Assembly (NCBI RefSeq): GCF_003143995.1
Contig: NZ_QFWG01000008.1
Span: 47,289 to 111,288 of the forward strand
DNA length: 64,000 nt
Reading direction: 5' to 3'
DNA from: Pseudoglutamicibacter cumminsii
GTDB lineage: Bacteria; Actinomycetota; Actinomycetes; Actinomycetales; Micrococcaceae
Shown: in pieces, positions 50,217 through 59,628 of the stretch
Numbering within the stretch: the stretch's first letter is position 1
How the letters are laid out: every line of letters begins with the position of its first letter
Notes under the pieces: model-generated
What the model saw: the letters and a program-made list of their open reading frames with translations, nothing else
Told to the model about the DNA's origin: nothing
The model's database searches: none
Position numbers and translations under genes: made by a program

Positions 50217-53200
50217 TTAAGCGGCGAACTCTTTGTCCGCTGCACCAACTGTTGACAGAATTCCTTCTGCCCATTCACATGCAGCCTCGTCAGCTGGAAT
50301 CAGCCCTCCAGCGTCGTGGCGTCCATATTCACCAAGGCGGCTTGCACCGTTCTTTTCCATCGCTTCGGCAACGAGTTCGCTACCTCGCGAATAGGTTTTG
50401 GCGTAACTTGCATCCCCGAGCCCGAAAACAGCGAACCGTACGCCACTGAGGTCCGCGCCATCGCGAACAAGTTGTTCGTAGAACGCCTGAGCGGAGGTTG
50501 GTACTTCGCCGTCACCGTAGGTCGAGCAGATGACCATGTAGAAACGGTCGGTGCGTAGTTCCTCTGGGGTGACGTTGGCGAGGTTCTTTACCTCCAGGCC
50601 GGGCTGTGCACTCAGGAATTCTGCGAGCTCCTCAGCAACGAGCTCTGCGTTACCGGATTCAGTTCCGTAAAGAATGCTGATCGGCTGGTCAACCGCCAGC
50701 TCCGCATCTGCTTCGGAGTGGACCGAAGATTCTGCGGTGTCAAGGGAATCATCGCGCGCAGTTTCGAGGAGTGCGTCCCAGTCCACGATCTTTTCGCGGC
50801 AACGGCCGGCTCGTGCAGTCATCTTCTCTTTGAGGTCGATGCGCTTCCAGCCTCGGAAATCGACCGCTTCTTGGTCGGATTCAATGCCTGCCGCACCGGT
50901 GGAGATGCGGCCGGCCGAAACCTCGGAGGCGATCTTTGTGGCCAGCTCTTGAGCCGCAACTCGCTGGTCTGGAATGGTTCCACGGCCGTTGTTCCGCACC
51001 CAACCGATGGCGTACACGTCCTGGGCGAGCTGACCGTCTGCCGGGATCACTGCCGGAAGATGTTGGAGTCCGTGTGAACCGTATTCACGGTTTTCGAAAC
51101 CCACAGCAGTGACAACAGAATCCACATCAAGCGAGACTGATTCACCCGTGTGGTCCTGGATCTGGACTGCTTGAACTGCTTGAGTCCCTTCGAAGGCCTG
51201 CGGGGAAGCGTCGAAATGCCAGTGAACCTCGATGGGTTGACCGCCAGCTGCGAGGGCTGCACTACCTTCCGTCAGGTCGCGTAGTGAGTCTAGGCGGGCA
51301 TCCTTACCTTCAGGTGTTGTTGCTAGATCGACACCGTGCAAGGTGTGGGTCATGCCAGGAACACGGGCGAGTTCCCGCACCATGACCGGGTCAAATTTCG
51401 CTTGATGCGCCGGTGAACGCCCGATCACGTGGATCCGCTGGATTCCCGCACGAAGATGCCCATGGATCTCATCCCCGATGTCGCTGCCATGCAGTTCCTC
51501 CGTGCTCTTGCCGAGCAGGCGCAGAAGGTCGATCGCGACGTTTCCCTGTCCAACTACAGCCACGGTAGAGCCAAGCTCCGGAAGAATCGCGCCAGCCTCA
51601 GTGGTCTTGAACTCGTCCGGGTGCCCATTGAGCAACCGCGTCACGCGACCCGCTGTATAGACGTGATTTAAGTCAGCGCCTGGCAGGCCCAGCGCGCGGT
51701 CATCAGCGGCACCTGTTGCCAGGACCAGCGCATCGTAGTTTTCGCGTAGCTGGGTGAGGCCCTTATCCAGGTCGATACTCGTGTTACCGATGAAACGTAC
51801 GCGTGCGTTGCTGTAGACCTTGTCGAATTGCGCTTCCACGGTCTTCGTTCCCTGGTGGTCCGCTGCAACACCGTAGCGCAGCAGACCATACGGGACAGGA
51901 AGCTTGTCGAATACGTCGATCTTGCTTCCATCGACCTTGCGCAGAATCTCCTTCGCGGCGAAGCTGCCGGATGGCCCGGAACCGATGATTGCGACCCGCG
52001 GCCCAGCTTGGTTGCCAGAGCGAGCAGTAGTGCCGGAGGAACCGTAGCCAGGGGTTTTAGCTACTGACTTCCAGGTCACCGGAAGGCTCAACATTCCGCG
52101 GAAGACCCAACCTCCGGCCTCCGATGGCTTATCCGGGTGGAGGTCCAGGCCTTCGAACGAGTTGAACAGTAGCGGTAGAGCGACATCCGCGATTTGCGAT
52201 CGCGCAGCCCAACTACCCAGGCACACGTGCACTCCCTTGCTGAAGGCGAGATGTGGTTTAGCTTCCCTGTGGATATTGAATGTCTCGGGGCTGTCCCAGA
52301 CGTTTTCGTCACGGTTGGCAGAAAGCACGCAGATACCCAGGCGTGCCCCTTGCGGTAAGAAGGTCCCGTCGAGGACAGTGTCGCGCGTGATTTGCCGGGA
52401 ATACATACCGATGGGGGCGACCCAACGGATGGTTTCCTCGAAGACTGTTGGCCACAACGCCTGGTTCGCCATGACGTCGGCGCGCTGTTCAGGGTGCGTC
52501 ATGAGCGCGTAGGCGGCCACTCCGAGGGCGTCGCGGGGCTCGTTCAGACCGCCGCCGATTGTCATCTTGATGTTGGCGCGGATTTGTTCGATCGGCATCC
52601 GATAGTCAGGGATGGACAGCAACCCTGAGATGAGAGAGTTGTCGCGGTTTTTCGCGTGGTAGTTCAGCATCTCATCGAGTGCCTCATCGACCTCGTCGAA
52701 GGAGCGTTTACCGGCGGCCCATACGTCTGGGTCGTCAGCGTAGTTACCCGTGGCATCGATCATGGTTTGCGACCAACGCTGAAGGTCCTCTTGCGTTGCG
52801 TTGTAAAGACCGATCATGTTTCGGAGGGCATCCGATGCGAACGGGGCCGCGAAGTCCCAGATCAGGTCCGCGCCAGGGCCTTTCTCGATGAGTTTTTGGA
52901 GCTGTTTTTCCGCGAGGTCGCGGTACATGCTCGCCCAGACTCGCCGCACATAGCCGGGTTTGAGCGTTGGCTGCCATGCGGCTCGCTCGATGTAGTGTTC
53001 CGGGTCATCCTTGCGTAGCATCGAGTGCCCCATCGCGCAGATCTGCAGCGACCCTTCTTCGTTGGCGGAGTAGGTTTCTTGGTCATGCTCCGTTGCGCTG
53101 ACAGCGCTGTAGGACGTGATGAGGTAGCGGCCAACTGCAGGTACCCAATGCACGCCGCCTTCTGTGCGTAGCCGTTCGTAGATGGGGAACGGGTCTTTGT

Positions 53201-53300
53201 AGAGTTCCGGGATGGTTACCCAGTCAGCTACTGGGGCTTCCTTTGCTCCAGATGGAATACGCGATTGGGTGGTCGCGCTCATTTCTTCCCGCGTAAGCAT
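50217..53300 (-). CDS. self-sufficient cytochrome P450 - adrenodoxin-reductase-like - flavodoxin fusion
   Basis: 1027 aa in three parts. Residues 20-412 are a P450 with ExxR (EETIRW, E288-R292), heme motif FSKGVHVCLG (Cys360) and the I-helix IGGGLNEPRDALG (248-260), in which the usual acid-Thr pair is replaced by NEP. Residues 434-805 are an FprA/adrenodoxin-reductase-like module: GSGPSG (440-445, FAD), VPYGLLRYGVAADH, LATGA, VVGQGNVAIDLLRLL (582-596, NADPH) and AIGWVRNNGRGTIPDQR. Residues 872-1015 are a flavodoxin with YGTESGNAE (FMN phosphate loop), STYGDGEVP and FGLGDASY. Electrons should run NADPH - FAD - FMN - heme in one chain. GAGGAG lies 6 nt before the ATG. Divergent from a LysR gene. 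Confidence 0.9.
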   Translation of the reverse strand: MLTREEMSATTQSRIPSGAKEAPVADWVTIPELYKDPFPIYERLRTEGGVHWVPAVGRYLITSYSAVSATEHDQETYSANEEGSLQICAMGHSMLRKDDPEHYIERAAWQPTLKPGYVRRVWASMYRDLAEKQLQKLIEKGPGADLIWDFAAPFASDALRNMIGLYNATQEDLQRWSQTMIDATGNYADDPDVWAAGKRSFDEVDEALDEMLNYHAKNRDNSLISGLLSIPDYRMPIEQIRANIKMTIGGGLNEPRDALGVAAYALMTHPEQRADVMANQALWPTVFEETIRWVAPIGMYSRQITRDTVLDGTFLPQGARLGICVLSANRDENVWDSPETFNIHREAKPHLAFSKGVHVCLGSWAARSQIADVALPLLFNSFEGLDLHPDKPSEAGGWVFRGMLSLPVTWKSVAKTPGYGSSGTTARSGNQAGPRVAIIGSGPSGSFAAKEILRKVDGSKIDVFDKLPVPYGLLRYGVAADHQGTKTVEAQFDKVYSNARVRFIGNTSIDLDKGLTQLRENYDALVLATGAADDRALGLPGADLNHVYTAGRVTRLLNGHPDEFKTTEAGAILPELGSTVAVVGQGNVAIDLLRLLGKSTEELHGSDIGDEIHGHLRAGIQRIHVIGRSPAHQAKFDPVMVRELARVPGMTHTLHGVDLATTPEGKDARLDSLRDLTEGSAALAAGGQPIEVHWHFDASPQAFEGTQAVQAVQIQDHTGESVSLDVDSVVTAVGFENREYGSHGLQHLPAVIPADGQLAQDVYAIGWVRNNGRGTIPDQRVAAQELATKIASEVSAGRISTGAAGIESDQEAVDFRGWKRIDLKEKMTARAGRCREKIVDWDALLETARDDSLDTAESSVHSEADAELAVDQPISILYGTESGNAELVAEELAEFLSAQPGLEVKNLANVTPEELRTDRFYMVICSTYGDGEVPTSAQAFYEQLVRDGADLSGVRFAVFGLGDASYAKTYSRGSELVAEAMEKNGASRLGEYGRHDAGGLIPADEAACEWAEGILSTVGAADKEFAA

Positions 53301-53326
53301 GGTCCACTCCTCAATTCAAACCTTGC

Positions 53327-53342
53327 TGTGATGTGCCTCACA
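53327..53342. promoter_or_regulatory. CRP/GlxR-type operator in the P450-lysR divergent promoter
   Basis: TGTGA-TGTGCC-TCACA is a perfect match to the TGTGA-N6-TCACA consensus of cAMP-receptor-type regulators. It lies 27 nt upstream of the P450 start and 78 nt before the LysR start, so cAMP-dependent (carbon-source) control is likely in addition to LysR. Confidence 0.65.
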
Positions 53343-53419
53343 TAATTAGTCTGGACAATCAAAGAAAGAAGGAAAAGCGGTTTATTCCGACCATTAGATG
53401 AGGAAAATCGAATTATGCT

Positions 53420-54331
53420 TTGGAGCAGGCGCCAGATTTCACTTTGAGGCAGCTTTCGTACTTGCTGGCAGCTGCCCGAAACGGAACGATCGCCGGCGCG
53501 GCAGCTGAGCTGCATGTTTCACCTTCCGCTGTGTCAGATACGATTACTCAGCTGGAGCGGATCTTCCAGGCGCAACTGTGCGTCAGGAAGCAGTCTCAGG
53601 GGCTGACGCTGACGATTGCCGGTAAGCGTCTCGCGAGTCAGGCACGGCCTTTGCTTGCCGCGGCTCAGGATATTGAGGCGGATGCTAAAGCTCCTGAGGG
53701 TCAGCTGGCTGGCTCGTTGACTATTGGTTGTTATCGAACCCTTGCACCGAAGATTCTGCCGGTTCTTTTGGATGAGTTCGGGGCTGCGCATCCGTTTGTG
53801 ACTCTTGAAATAAGGGAGGATTCCCAAGACCGTTTGTTTGCTCAGATGGATTCCGGCGAAGTAGATGTGGTTTTCGTTTACGAGACGCTGGTGCCAGGAA
53901 AACCACGGCGAGCCAAACTCATGGAAAGGCCTGCCTACGTAGTGCTTTCGCCTGACCATCCGTTGGCCGCTAAAGAAGCGTTGCGGCTGGAGGAACTAGC
54001 GGATCACGACATGATTCTGCTTGATTCGCCGCCGTCACGGGAACATACGTTGTCTATGTTTGCTGAGCGTGGGGTTGAGCCGAAGGTTCGTCACCGCACA
54101 TCGAGTTTCGAAGTGGTTCGGACCCTCGTGGCTCGCGGGCTGGGTTACGGAATCCTCGTGCAACGGCCAGAAAACGACGCAAGCTATGAAGACCTGGCGC
54201 TGACTATAAGAGAGATAACACCCCGGGTCACCCCAGTAGCAGTAGAGGTTATCTGGCCGGCCATCCACAGGACTTCAACGAAGGTCCAAGCCCTCGTTGA
54301 TTTCGCTAAGGCCCGCACCTGGAACCTGTAG
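53420..54331 (+). CDS. LysR family transcriptional regulator
   Basis: 303 aa. N-terminal winged helix: FTLRQLSYLLAAARNGTIAGAAAELHVSPSAVSDTITQLERIFQAQLCVRK, followed by the linker helix and two periplasmic-binding-like lobes (GSLTIGCYRTLAPKILPVLLDEF and VVFVYETLVPGKPRRAKLMERPAYVVLSPDHPLA). The start is TTG at 53420; the AGGA upstream is rather distant, so the exact start is uncertain. Divergent from the P450-transporter operon, which it most likely controls with an effector related to the P450 substrate. Confidence 0.88.
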   Translation: MEQAPDFTLRQLSYLLAAARNGTIAGAAAELHVSPSAVSDTITQLERIFQAQLCVRKQSQGLTLTIAGKRLASQARPLLAAAQDIEADAKAPEGQLAGSLTIGCYRTLAPKILPVLLDEFGAAHPFVTLEIREDSQDRLFAQMDSGEVDVVFVYETLVPGKPRRAKLMERPAYVVLSPDHPLAAKEALRLEELADHDMILLDSPPSREHTLSMFAERGVEPKVRHRTSSFEVVRTLVARGLGYGILVQRPENDASYEDLALTIREITPRVTPVAVEVIWPAIHRTSTKVQALVDFAKARTWNL

Positions 54332-54409
54332 ACGCGGGGCGCAGGAGTGCCGCATGGGTCAACTAACCATGGACCAAGAGACGGGACTGACAACTTGCTT
54401 TCACGCCCC

Positions 54410-54454
54410 TTGAAACGCGGCTGGTTTCAAACTGTCAGACCCCTATCGGATACT
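54410..54454 (+). promoter_or_regulatory. RecA_NDp/PafBC-like promoter upstream of cas3
   Basis: CTGTCAGACC (54432-54441), 7 nt, GATACT (54449-54454). This is the same element and spacing as in front of hrpB and the gene at 48686, including the preceding CAAA. It is preceded by the inverted repeat TTGAAAC/GTTTCAA (54410-54430). Transcription would begin near 54461, giving a leader of about 58 nt for cas3. Confidence 0.45.
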
Positions 54455-54518
54455 CAGAGCACAGGTAGCTGTTGGACTATATTCCTCAATAAACGAGTCG
54501 AGCTGTAAGGGAGCGAAG

Positions 54519-57344
54519 GTGGAGATCACAGATGTAGAGTCACTTTGGGCTAAGGCTCGCCCCTATGCCTCGAGTGACGTTGAGCCACTGCAGACTCTTT
54601 CGATCCGGCAGCATCTCGAAGATGCCGCCGCTGTTGCCGGGCATATTTGGGACGACTTTCTTGCCCCACATATTAAAGAGATGCTCGCAGTTGAGCTTGG
54701 CTCAGATGAAGTGGCGCGGGCTTCCTTCGTATTCCTCGCCGGCACGCACGACGTAGGCAAGGCCGCCCCGGTATTCTCAACCCAACATCGACGCGCAGCT
54801 GATCAAGCACAGGCCGCAGGTTTCATCCACCCCCCACAGCTGGCCCCCGGTACGTTACTGACACCACGGTTGCGCCACGAAGTCATCTCCGGCGTGGCAT
54901 TACGACATTGGTTGCGGAACACATTTGCTGTGAAGTGGCTTCCTATCGTTCATAGCTGGTTAGGCCCGGTTCTTGCACATCACGGAGCACCTGCATCCAG
55001 CCAAATCCTTTGCGCAGCTCTGGACGATTCCTTGAGCCTAGGAGATCCGATGTGGACCGATGCCCGCAACGTTCTCCTCGATCATATTGATTCCGTAACA
55101 GGCTTCTCGAAGATCATCAAAGAAAAGCTTCCTGCTCTCCCCCGGCTGACCTCGCACGCTCAAACGATTCTTTCCGGTGCAGTCATCATGTCGGACTGGA
55201 TTGCATCAAACGAGCATTATTTTCCTCTGGACTTTGTCGAAGCAAGTCAGCAACGAGCCCAAGAAGGTTGGGAATCTCTAGCTCTTCCGGGTCCATGGAC
55301 ATCGTGGGATCATCCCGCCGATGCCGATGAACATCTCCGAGAGCGTTTCAACCTAGATGCTTCCGCCCAGGCCCGCCCAATGCAGTCCACGGCACGCCAA
55401 CTTGCTTCAGAGTCCCAAGAACCGGGGCTAATCATCGTCGAAGCCGGCATGGGTGAAGGTAAGACCGAAGCTGCGCTCATGTGTGCAGAGATTCTTGCCA
55501 AGAAATTCGGCCACGGTGGTGTCTTCGTTGGCTTGCCAACCCAGGCCTCCACAAACGCGATGTTTGAACGGGTCACCCATTGGCTCGAGCAGTTCCCGCT
55601 CACAGAAGGCCAAGCCCCTCCTACTACCTTCCTGGCTCACGGAAAGCGTGACCTCAACGAGACGTATCACGCCGCATACAAAGAAGCCTGGCGCCGCTAC
55701 TTTGGCCCTCACGTCCGCGACGAATCCAATAAGAAGAAGCTGCACAGCTCCGTTGTGGCCCACTCTTGGTTGACCGACCGGCGCCGTGGGTTGTTGGCGC
55801 CTTTCACTATTGGCACCATTGACCACGCGTTGATGCTGGCTCTCAAAATGCGTTTCGTAACCCTGCGGCACCTTGCTTTTGCAGGCAAGGTTGTGGTTCT
55901 GGATGAGGTTCACGCCGCAGACACATACATGTCCCAGTTCCTCGAAGGTGCGCTCGACTGGCTCGGCGCGATGGGCGTGCCCGTAGTCATGCTGTCGGCC
56001 ACCCTTCCAGCCAGTCGCAGGGGGGCGTTCATCCGCGCTTACCAGGGCCACACGAAGAGGCGTGAAGAGCCCCGGCAAGCGACCCTCCCCGTCGAGGCGT
56101 ACCCTCGGCTGACCCTAGCGGAACGTTCGGGTCGTGTTATGGAACGCTCCTCCGAGAGCACCGGCGTGGTGCGCGAGCTGACCGTCCATCGCCTAGGCAA
56201 TACCTCGGCAGACCTCATCGAGCTGATCAAACGCAAAGGTAAAGACGGAGGACGTGTTGCCGTCATCCGCAACACGGTTCGCGAAGTCCAAGAAACCTCC
56301 GAGTTACTGCATGATGCGTTCCCCGATGCCCACCACTACATTTCTCATGCTCGGTTCATGGGCAATGACCGTGCAGAACGAGACAACTTGCTGCTGGATC
56401 GCTTCGGCAAGGGCGGCTCAGCACCCGAAGGCGAACTCAGCATCGTTGTTGCGAGCCAAACCATCGAACAGTCACTCGACCTGGACTTTGATCTCATGAT
56501 CACCGACCTTGCCCCAGTCGATTTGATCCTGCAGCGCTCAGGACGTCTACACCGGCACACGCAACGGGACGCTATCCGCCCGCCCCTGTTGCGTGAGGCT
56601 GAACTGTGGATCAGCGGAGTCGATTGGAACGCAACACCGTTCGCTCCATCCACGGGTTCATGCGCGGTATATGGCGAGCACCTCCTGCTGCGTACAACCC
56701 TGGCTCTCGGCCTCATTGACAAGAGCGAAGTCCAAGTTCAGATCCCGGCAGATATCCCCGAGCTCGTCGACCGCACTTATGAGAGGCCGGTTCATCCGCC
56801 AGCGGGTTGGGAAGATGCACTCGAGAAAGCCGAGCAGAAGTTCGGCGAAGAAACGAAGGAGGCACGGAGAAAGCCCCGGGCCGCACTGCTTCACGGGCCC
56901 TCCACTATGAAAGATATTTTCGGACTCGTTTCAGGTGGCCTGAGTGAAGACGGCACCGATGAACGCGTTTCGATGGGTGTGCGCGACGCCGCAGACAACG
57001 TGGAAGTGCTCATGGCGCAGATGATCGACGGCCAGCTGTGCATTCCACAGTGGGTCTCCAAGCACGGTGGGACTCCACTGCCCATGTACGAAGCACCTCC
57101 CGCTGATGTTGCCCGCGTCCTCAAACGGTGCAGCCTCAACATCACAGAACACTTGCTCCACAAGACAAGCATCGATTCGTTCATCGAGCATCTGGAACGG
57201 ACTGCAGTCTTTGATTGGCAAAATTCACCCGAACTGCGTGGCGAACTCATACTTATTTTTAATGAAGATCTAACGTATTCAACAGATTGGTTCACCATGA
57301 ACTATGACCCAACCTTCGGTTTGAAAGTGGTTAAACATGACTGA
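54519..57344 (+). CDS. cas3: CRISPR-associated helicase/nuclease Cas3 (type I-E)
   Basis: 941 aa. N-terminal HD nuclease: HLEDAAAVAGHIW and the HD pair H77-D78 in FLAGTHDVGKAAP. Superfamily 2 helicase: Walker A AGMGEGKT (309-316), QASTNAMF, the DEVH box (462-465) and VMLSATLPASRRG. Motif V/VI region: VVASQTIEQSLDLDFDLMITDLAP and LQRSGRLHRH. It is recruited by Cascade to nick, unwind and degrade target DNA. GTG start with AAGGGAG upstream. Its stop overlaps cas8e by 8 nt. First gene of the eight-gene operon. Confidence 0.96.
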   Translation: MEITDVESLWAKARPYASSDVEPLQTLSIRQHLEDAAAVAGHIWDDFLAPHIKEMLAVELGSDEVARASFVFLAGTHDVGKAAPVFSTQHRRAADQAQAAGFIHPPQLAPGTLLTPRLRHEVISGVALRHWLRNTFAVKWLPIVHSWLGPVLAHHGAPASSQILCAALDDSLSLGDPMWTDARNVLLDHIDSVTGFSKIIKEKLPALPRLTSHAQTILSGAVIMSDWIASNEHYFPLDFVEASQQRAQEGWESLALPGPWTSWDHPADADEHLRERFNLDASAQARPMQSTARQLASESQEPGLIIVEAGMGEGKTEAALMCAEILAKKFGHGGVFVGLPTQASTNAMFERVTHWLEQFPLTEGQAPPTTFLAHGKRDLNETYHAAYKEAWRRYFGPHVRDESNKKKLHSSVVAHSWLTDRRRGLLAPFTIGTIDHALMLALKMRFVTLRHLAFAGKVVVLDEVHAADTYMSQFLEGALDWLGAMGVPVVMLSATLPASRRGAFIRAYQGHTKRREEPRQATLPVEAYPRLTLAERSGRVMERSSESTGVVRELTVHRLGNTSADLIELIKRKGKDGGRVAVIRNTVREVQETSELLHDAFPDAHHYISHARFMGNDRAERDNLLLDRFGKGGSAPEGELSIVVASQTIEQSLDLDFDLMITDLAPVDLILQRSGRLHRHTQRDAIRPPLLREAELWISGVDWNATPFAPSTGSCAVYGEHLLLRTTLALGLIDKSEVQVQIPADIPELVDRTYERPVHPPAGWEDALEKAEQKFGEETKEARRKPRAALLHGPSTMKDIFGLVSGGLSEDGTDERVSMGVRDAADNVEVLMAQMIDGQLCIPQWVSKHGGTPLPMYEAPPADVARVLKRCSLNITEHLLHKTSIDSFIEHLERTAVFDWQNSPELRGELILIFNEDLTYSTDWFTMNYDPTFGLKVVKHD

Positions 57345-58986
57345 AGCAACACTTGAGCGTCCTTCGTTCTCGCTCATCAGCGAGCCGTGGATTCCTTGCC
57401 TTGGAATGGACGGCGCAGTCAAAGAATACTCACTCATCGATGTGTTCAAAGAAGCGAAGCAACTCAAAGCGATTGCATCGGAGCTGCCAATCACAAACTT
57501 CGCGCTGCTACGACTCTGCCTCGCGATCATCTACGCCGCACATCGCGATAAAACTCTAGATACCGAACTTTGGGCTGAATGGTTCGACGAAGGGCTACCG
57601 GTCGAGGAGATCGAACACTATCTTGCGGAGCATTCGGATTACTTCGACCTGTTTCACCCGGAAACACCATTCTTCCAAGTCGCTGGCCTACGTAACTCCA
57701 AAGACGAACGCTTCGGCCTGGAACGCTTGATTCTGGATGTCCCTCCAAACAAACCATTCATGACCACGCGCATCGGTGAAGGTCTCGAATCGATCTCCTA
57801 CAGCGAAGGCGCCAGAGCCCTCGTCACCTTGCACGCGTTCGACATTGCCGGTAACAAAACCGGTGCCATAGGTGATCCACGAGTCAAAGACGGCAAAGGC
57901 TTCGGAATAGGTACCGGTTGGAGCGGTCGTCTTGGAGGAATCTTCTTCGAAGGCGTCAACCTTCACGACACGTTTATGCTCAACCTGGCAGGTACTCATC
58001 CGGGCGGCGGCGATCGGTGGCGAGACGACGCCCCCGCGTGGGAAACCTTTCACTGGACCGCCGGCGATGCTCAGGCTGCCGTAAATCCGGACCTCGAAGC
58101 CACCGGACCGCAAGCACTGTACACCTGGCAAAGCCGTCGCGTCCGTCTCTTCCCGGAGGACGGTGCCATCAAACATGTGATGGTTGCGCAAGGCGACCCT
58201 CTACCGACGCAAGACAAGTATGACCTCGAACCAATGTCTGGCTGGCAAAATATCAATGCTAAGAAAAAGAGTCGTAGGCCGCTTGACGCTGTCTATATGC
58301 CTCAGGTGCATAACCCGGCTCGAATGATGTGGCGAAACGTCGGTGCACTGCTACCTACAGGACCTAACAGCACCTCTGTCGGGGAACGCTTTAAATCATC
58401 CGAAAGCCTCGAATGGATGAGCCGCCTCTACCTCGAGGAGATGTTCCCCCGTGAATATCCGGTGCGTTTGCACGGTGTTGGTTTGACGTATGGGACAAAC
58501 AGTTCCGTCATCGAAGAAATGTATGACGATGTTGTCAGCGGCCAGCTTGCAACGTTTGCAAGCACTAGCCCACACGTGCAACAAGCCATCAACAACGCGA
58601 TCGAAGCATCCGAGCAAGCCGTCCTAGCGTTGCGCAATCTTGCCGCCAACCTTGCCACTAGCCGCGGCTTTAATGCTACAGGGCGGAGGGATGAAGCTAG
58701 CACTCTTGCCTATGACGCGCTCGACGCGCCCTTCCGTGAGTGGTTTTCCCGGGCTACCCCGGAGAACATTACTGATCTTCTTCCCGAGTGGGTCGAACAG
58801 GCTCTAGCTCTGATCCGGGCTATCGGTCTCGACATGACGTCGCGCGCTGTTTCAATTTCCTTTTCCGGCAGAGAACTAGAAAAGCACCGCTACAACGCAC
58901 CATTGTCCGAAGATTGGTTCCGTTCCGCGCTAGCGAAAATCCGTAAATCTTTCATTCCTCCCACGACTACTGAAGAGAGGGCGTAA
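57337..58986 (+). CDS. cas8e: Cascade large subunit Cas8e (Cse1/CasA)
   Basis: 549 aa. Recognises the PAM and recruits Cas3. Starts FSLISEPWIPCLGMDGAVKEYSLIDVFKEA, the family N-terminus, followed by LAEHSDYFDLFHPETPFFQVAGL. Later parts such as LHDTFMLNLAGTHPGGGDRWRDDAPAWE and FPREYPVRLHGVGLTYGTNSS are typical of actinobacterial Cse1. The C-terminal four-helix bundle begins near residue 390. It overlaps cas3 and is 2 nt from cse2. Confidence 0.94.
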   Translation: MTEATLERPSFSLISEPWIPCLGMDGAVKEYSLIDVFKEAKQLKAIASELPITNFALLRLCLAIIYAAHRDKTLDTELWAEWFDEGLPVEEIEHYLAEHSDYFDLFHPETPFFQVAGLRNSKDERFGLERLILDVPPNKPFMTTRIGEGLESISYSEGARALVTLHAFDIAGNKTGAIGDPRVKDGKGFGIGTGWSGRLGGIFFEGVNLHDTFMLNLAGTHPGGGDRWRDDAPAWETFHWTAGDAQAAVNPDLEATGPQALYTWQSRRVRLFPEDGAIKHVMVAQGDPLPTQDKYDLEPMSGWQNINAKKKSRRPLDAVYMPQVHNPARMMWRNVGALLPTGPNSTSVGERFKSSESLEWMSRLYLEEMFPREYPVRLHGVGLTYGTNSSVIEEMYDDVVSGQLATFASTSPHVQQAINNAIEASEQAVLALRNLAANLATSRGFNATGRRDEASTLAYDALDAPFREWFSRATPENITDLLPEWVEQALALIRAIGLDMTSRAVSISFSGRELEKHRYNAPLSEDWFRSALAKIRKSFIPPTTTEERA

Positions 58987-58988
58987 GC

Positions 58989-59606
58989 ATGTCCACGGTT
59001 TCACCTGAAAACCGCGCCACAACGACGTCAGAGCTCGTCCGTTTTGTGCTTCACCGGGCGCACACTCTAGGAGAGGGCTATCGCTCCAATCGGGCGAGTG
59101 CGGTCGAAGCTACCGCGGTCCTTGCCCAGGCTGCGGGGCGTCCCATCGGGTCTTCTTTGCAAGCGTTGAAATGGACAATTGATCAGGCTCCTGCTGGCTG
59201 GGTCAGTAGAGATGGCCAAGCGTCCCGCGCAGAGTTGGCGGCCTACGCGGCCCTGACTCTATTCGCTGTTCATCACCGTTCCCGAAAGGACACCTCGCCA
59301 CACACCGATGCGGTGAAGTTTGGTCAGGCGGTACGCCAGGCTGTTAATTCGGCCGCCAACGGCACCGGTATTGAACGCCGTTTCGAACAGTTCGGAGCGG
59401 CTACTTCCTGGGACCAATTGGTAGGACGACTCCGTTCCCTGATTCAACTGCTGAAACAGGATCGCCACGCCTTCGACTACGGGCAACTAGCTAAAGACCT
59501 TTTCGATTGGCAATTCCCCGAGCGTAGAAACACCGTACGCCTCCGTTGGGGCCGTGATTTCTACAGCCTCCCCTCGATGACCACCCCACACACTTCAGAT
59601 TCCTAA
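58989..59606 (+). CDS. cse2: Cascade small subunit Cse2 (CasB)
   Basis: 205 aa, all-helical small subunit that stabilises the R-loop. Typical parts: YRSNRASAVEATAVLAQAAGRPIGS (with a basic helix), the central LTLFAVHHRSRKDTSPHTD, and the C-terminal LIQLLKQDRHAFDYGQLAKDLFDWQFPERRNTVRLRWGRDFY. GAGGGC precedes the ATG. Position between cas8e and cas7e fits type I-E. Confidence 0.92.
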   Translation: MSTVSPENRATTTSELVRFVLHRAHTLGEGYRSNRASAVEATAVLAQAAGRPIGSSLQALKWTIDQAPAGWVSRDGQASRAELAAYAALTLFAVHHRSRKDTSPHTDAVKFGQAVRQAVNSAANGTGIERRFEQFGAATSWDQLVGRLRSLIQLLKQDRHAFDYGQLAKDLFDWQFPERRNTVRLRWGRDFYSLPSMTTPHTSDS

Positions 59607-59628
59607 TCCATCCAGAAAGGCTCTTCCA

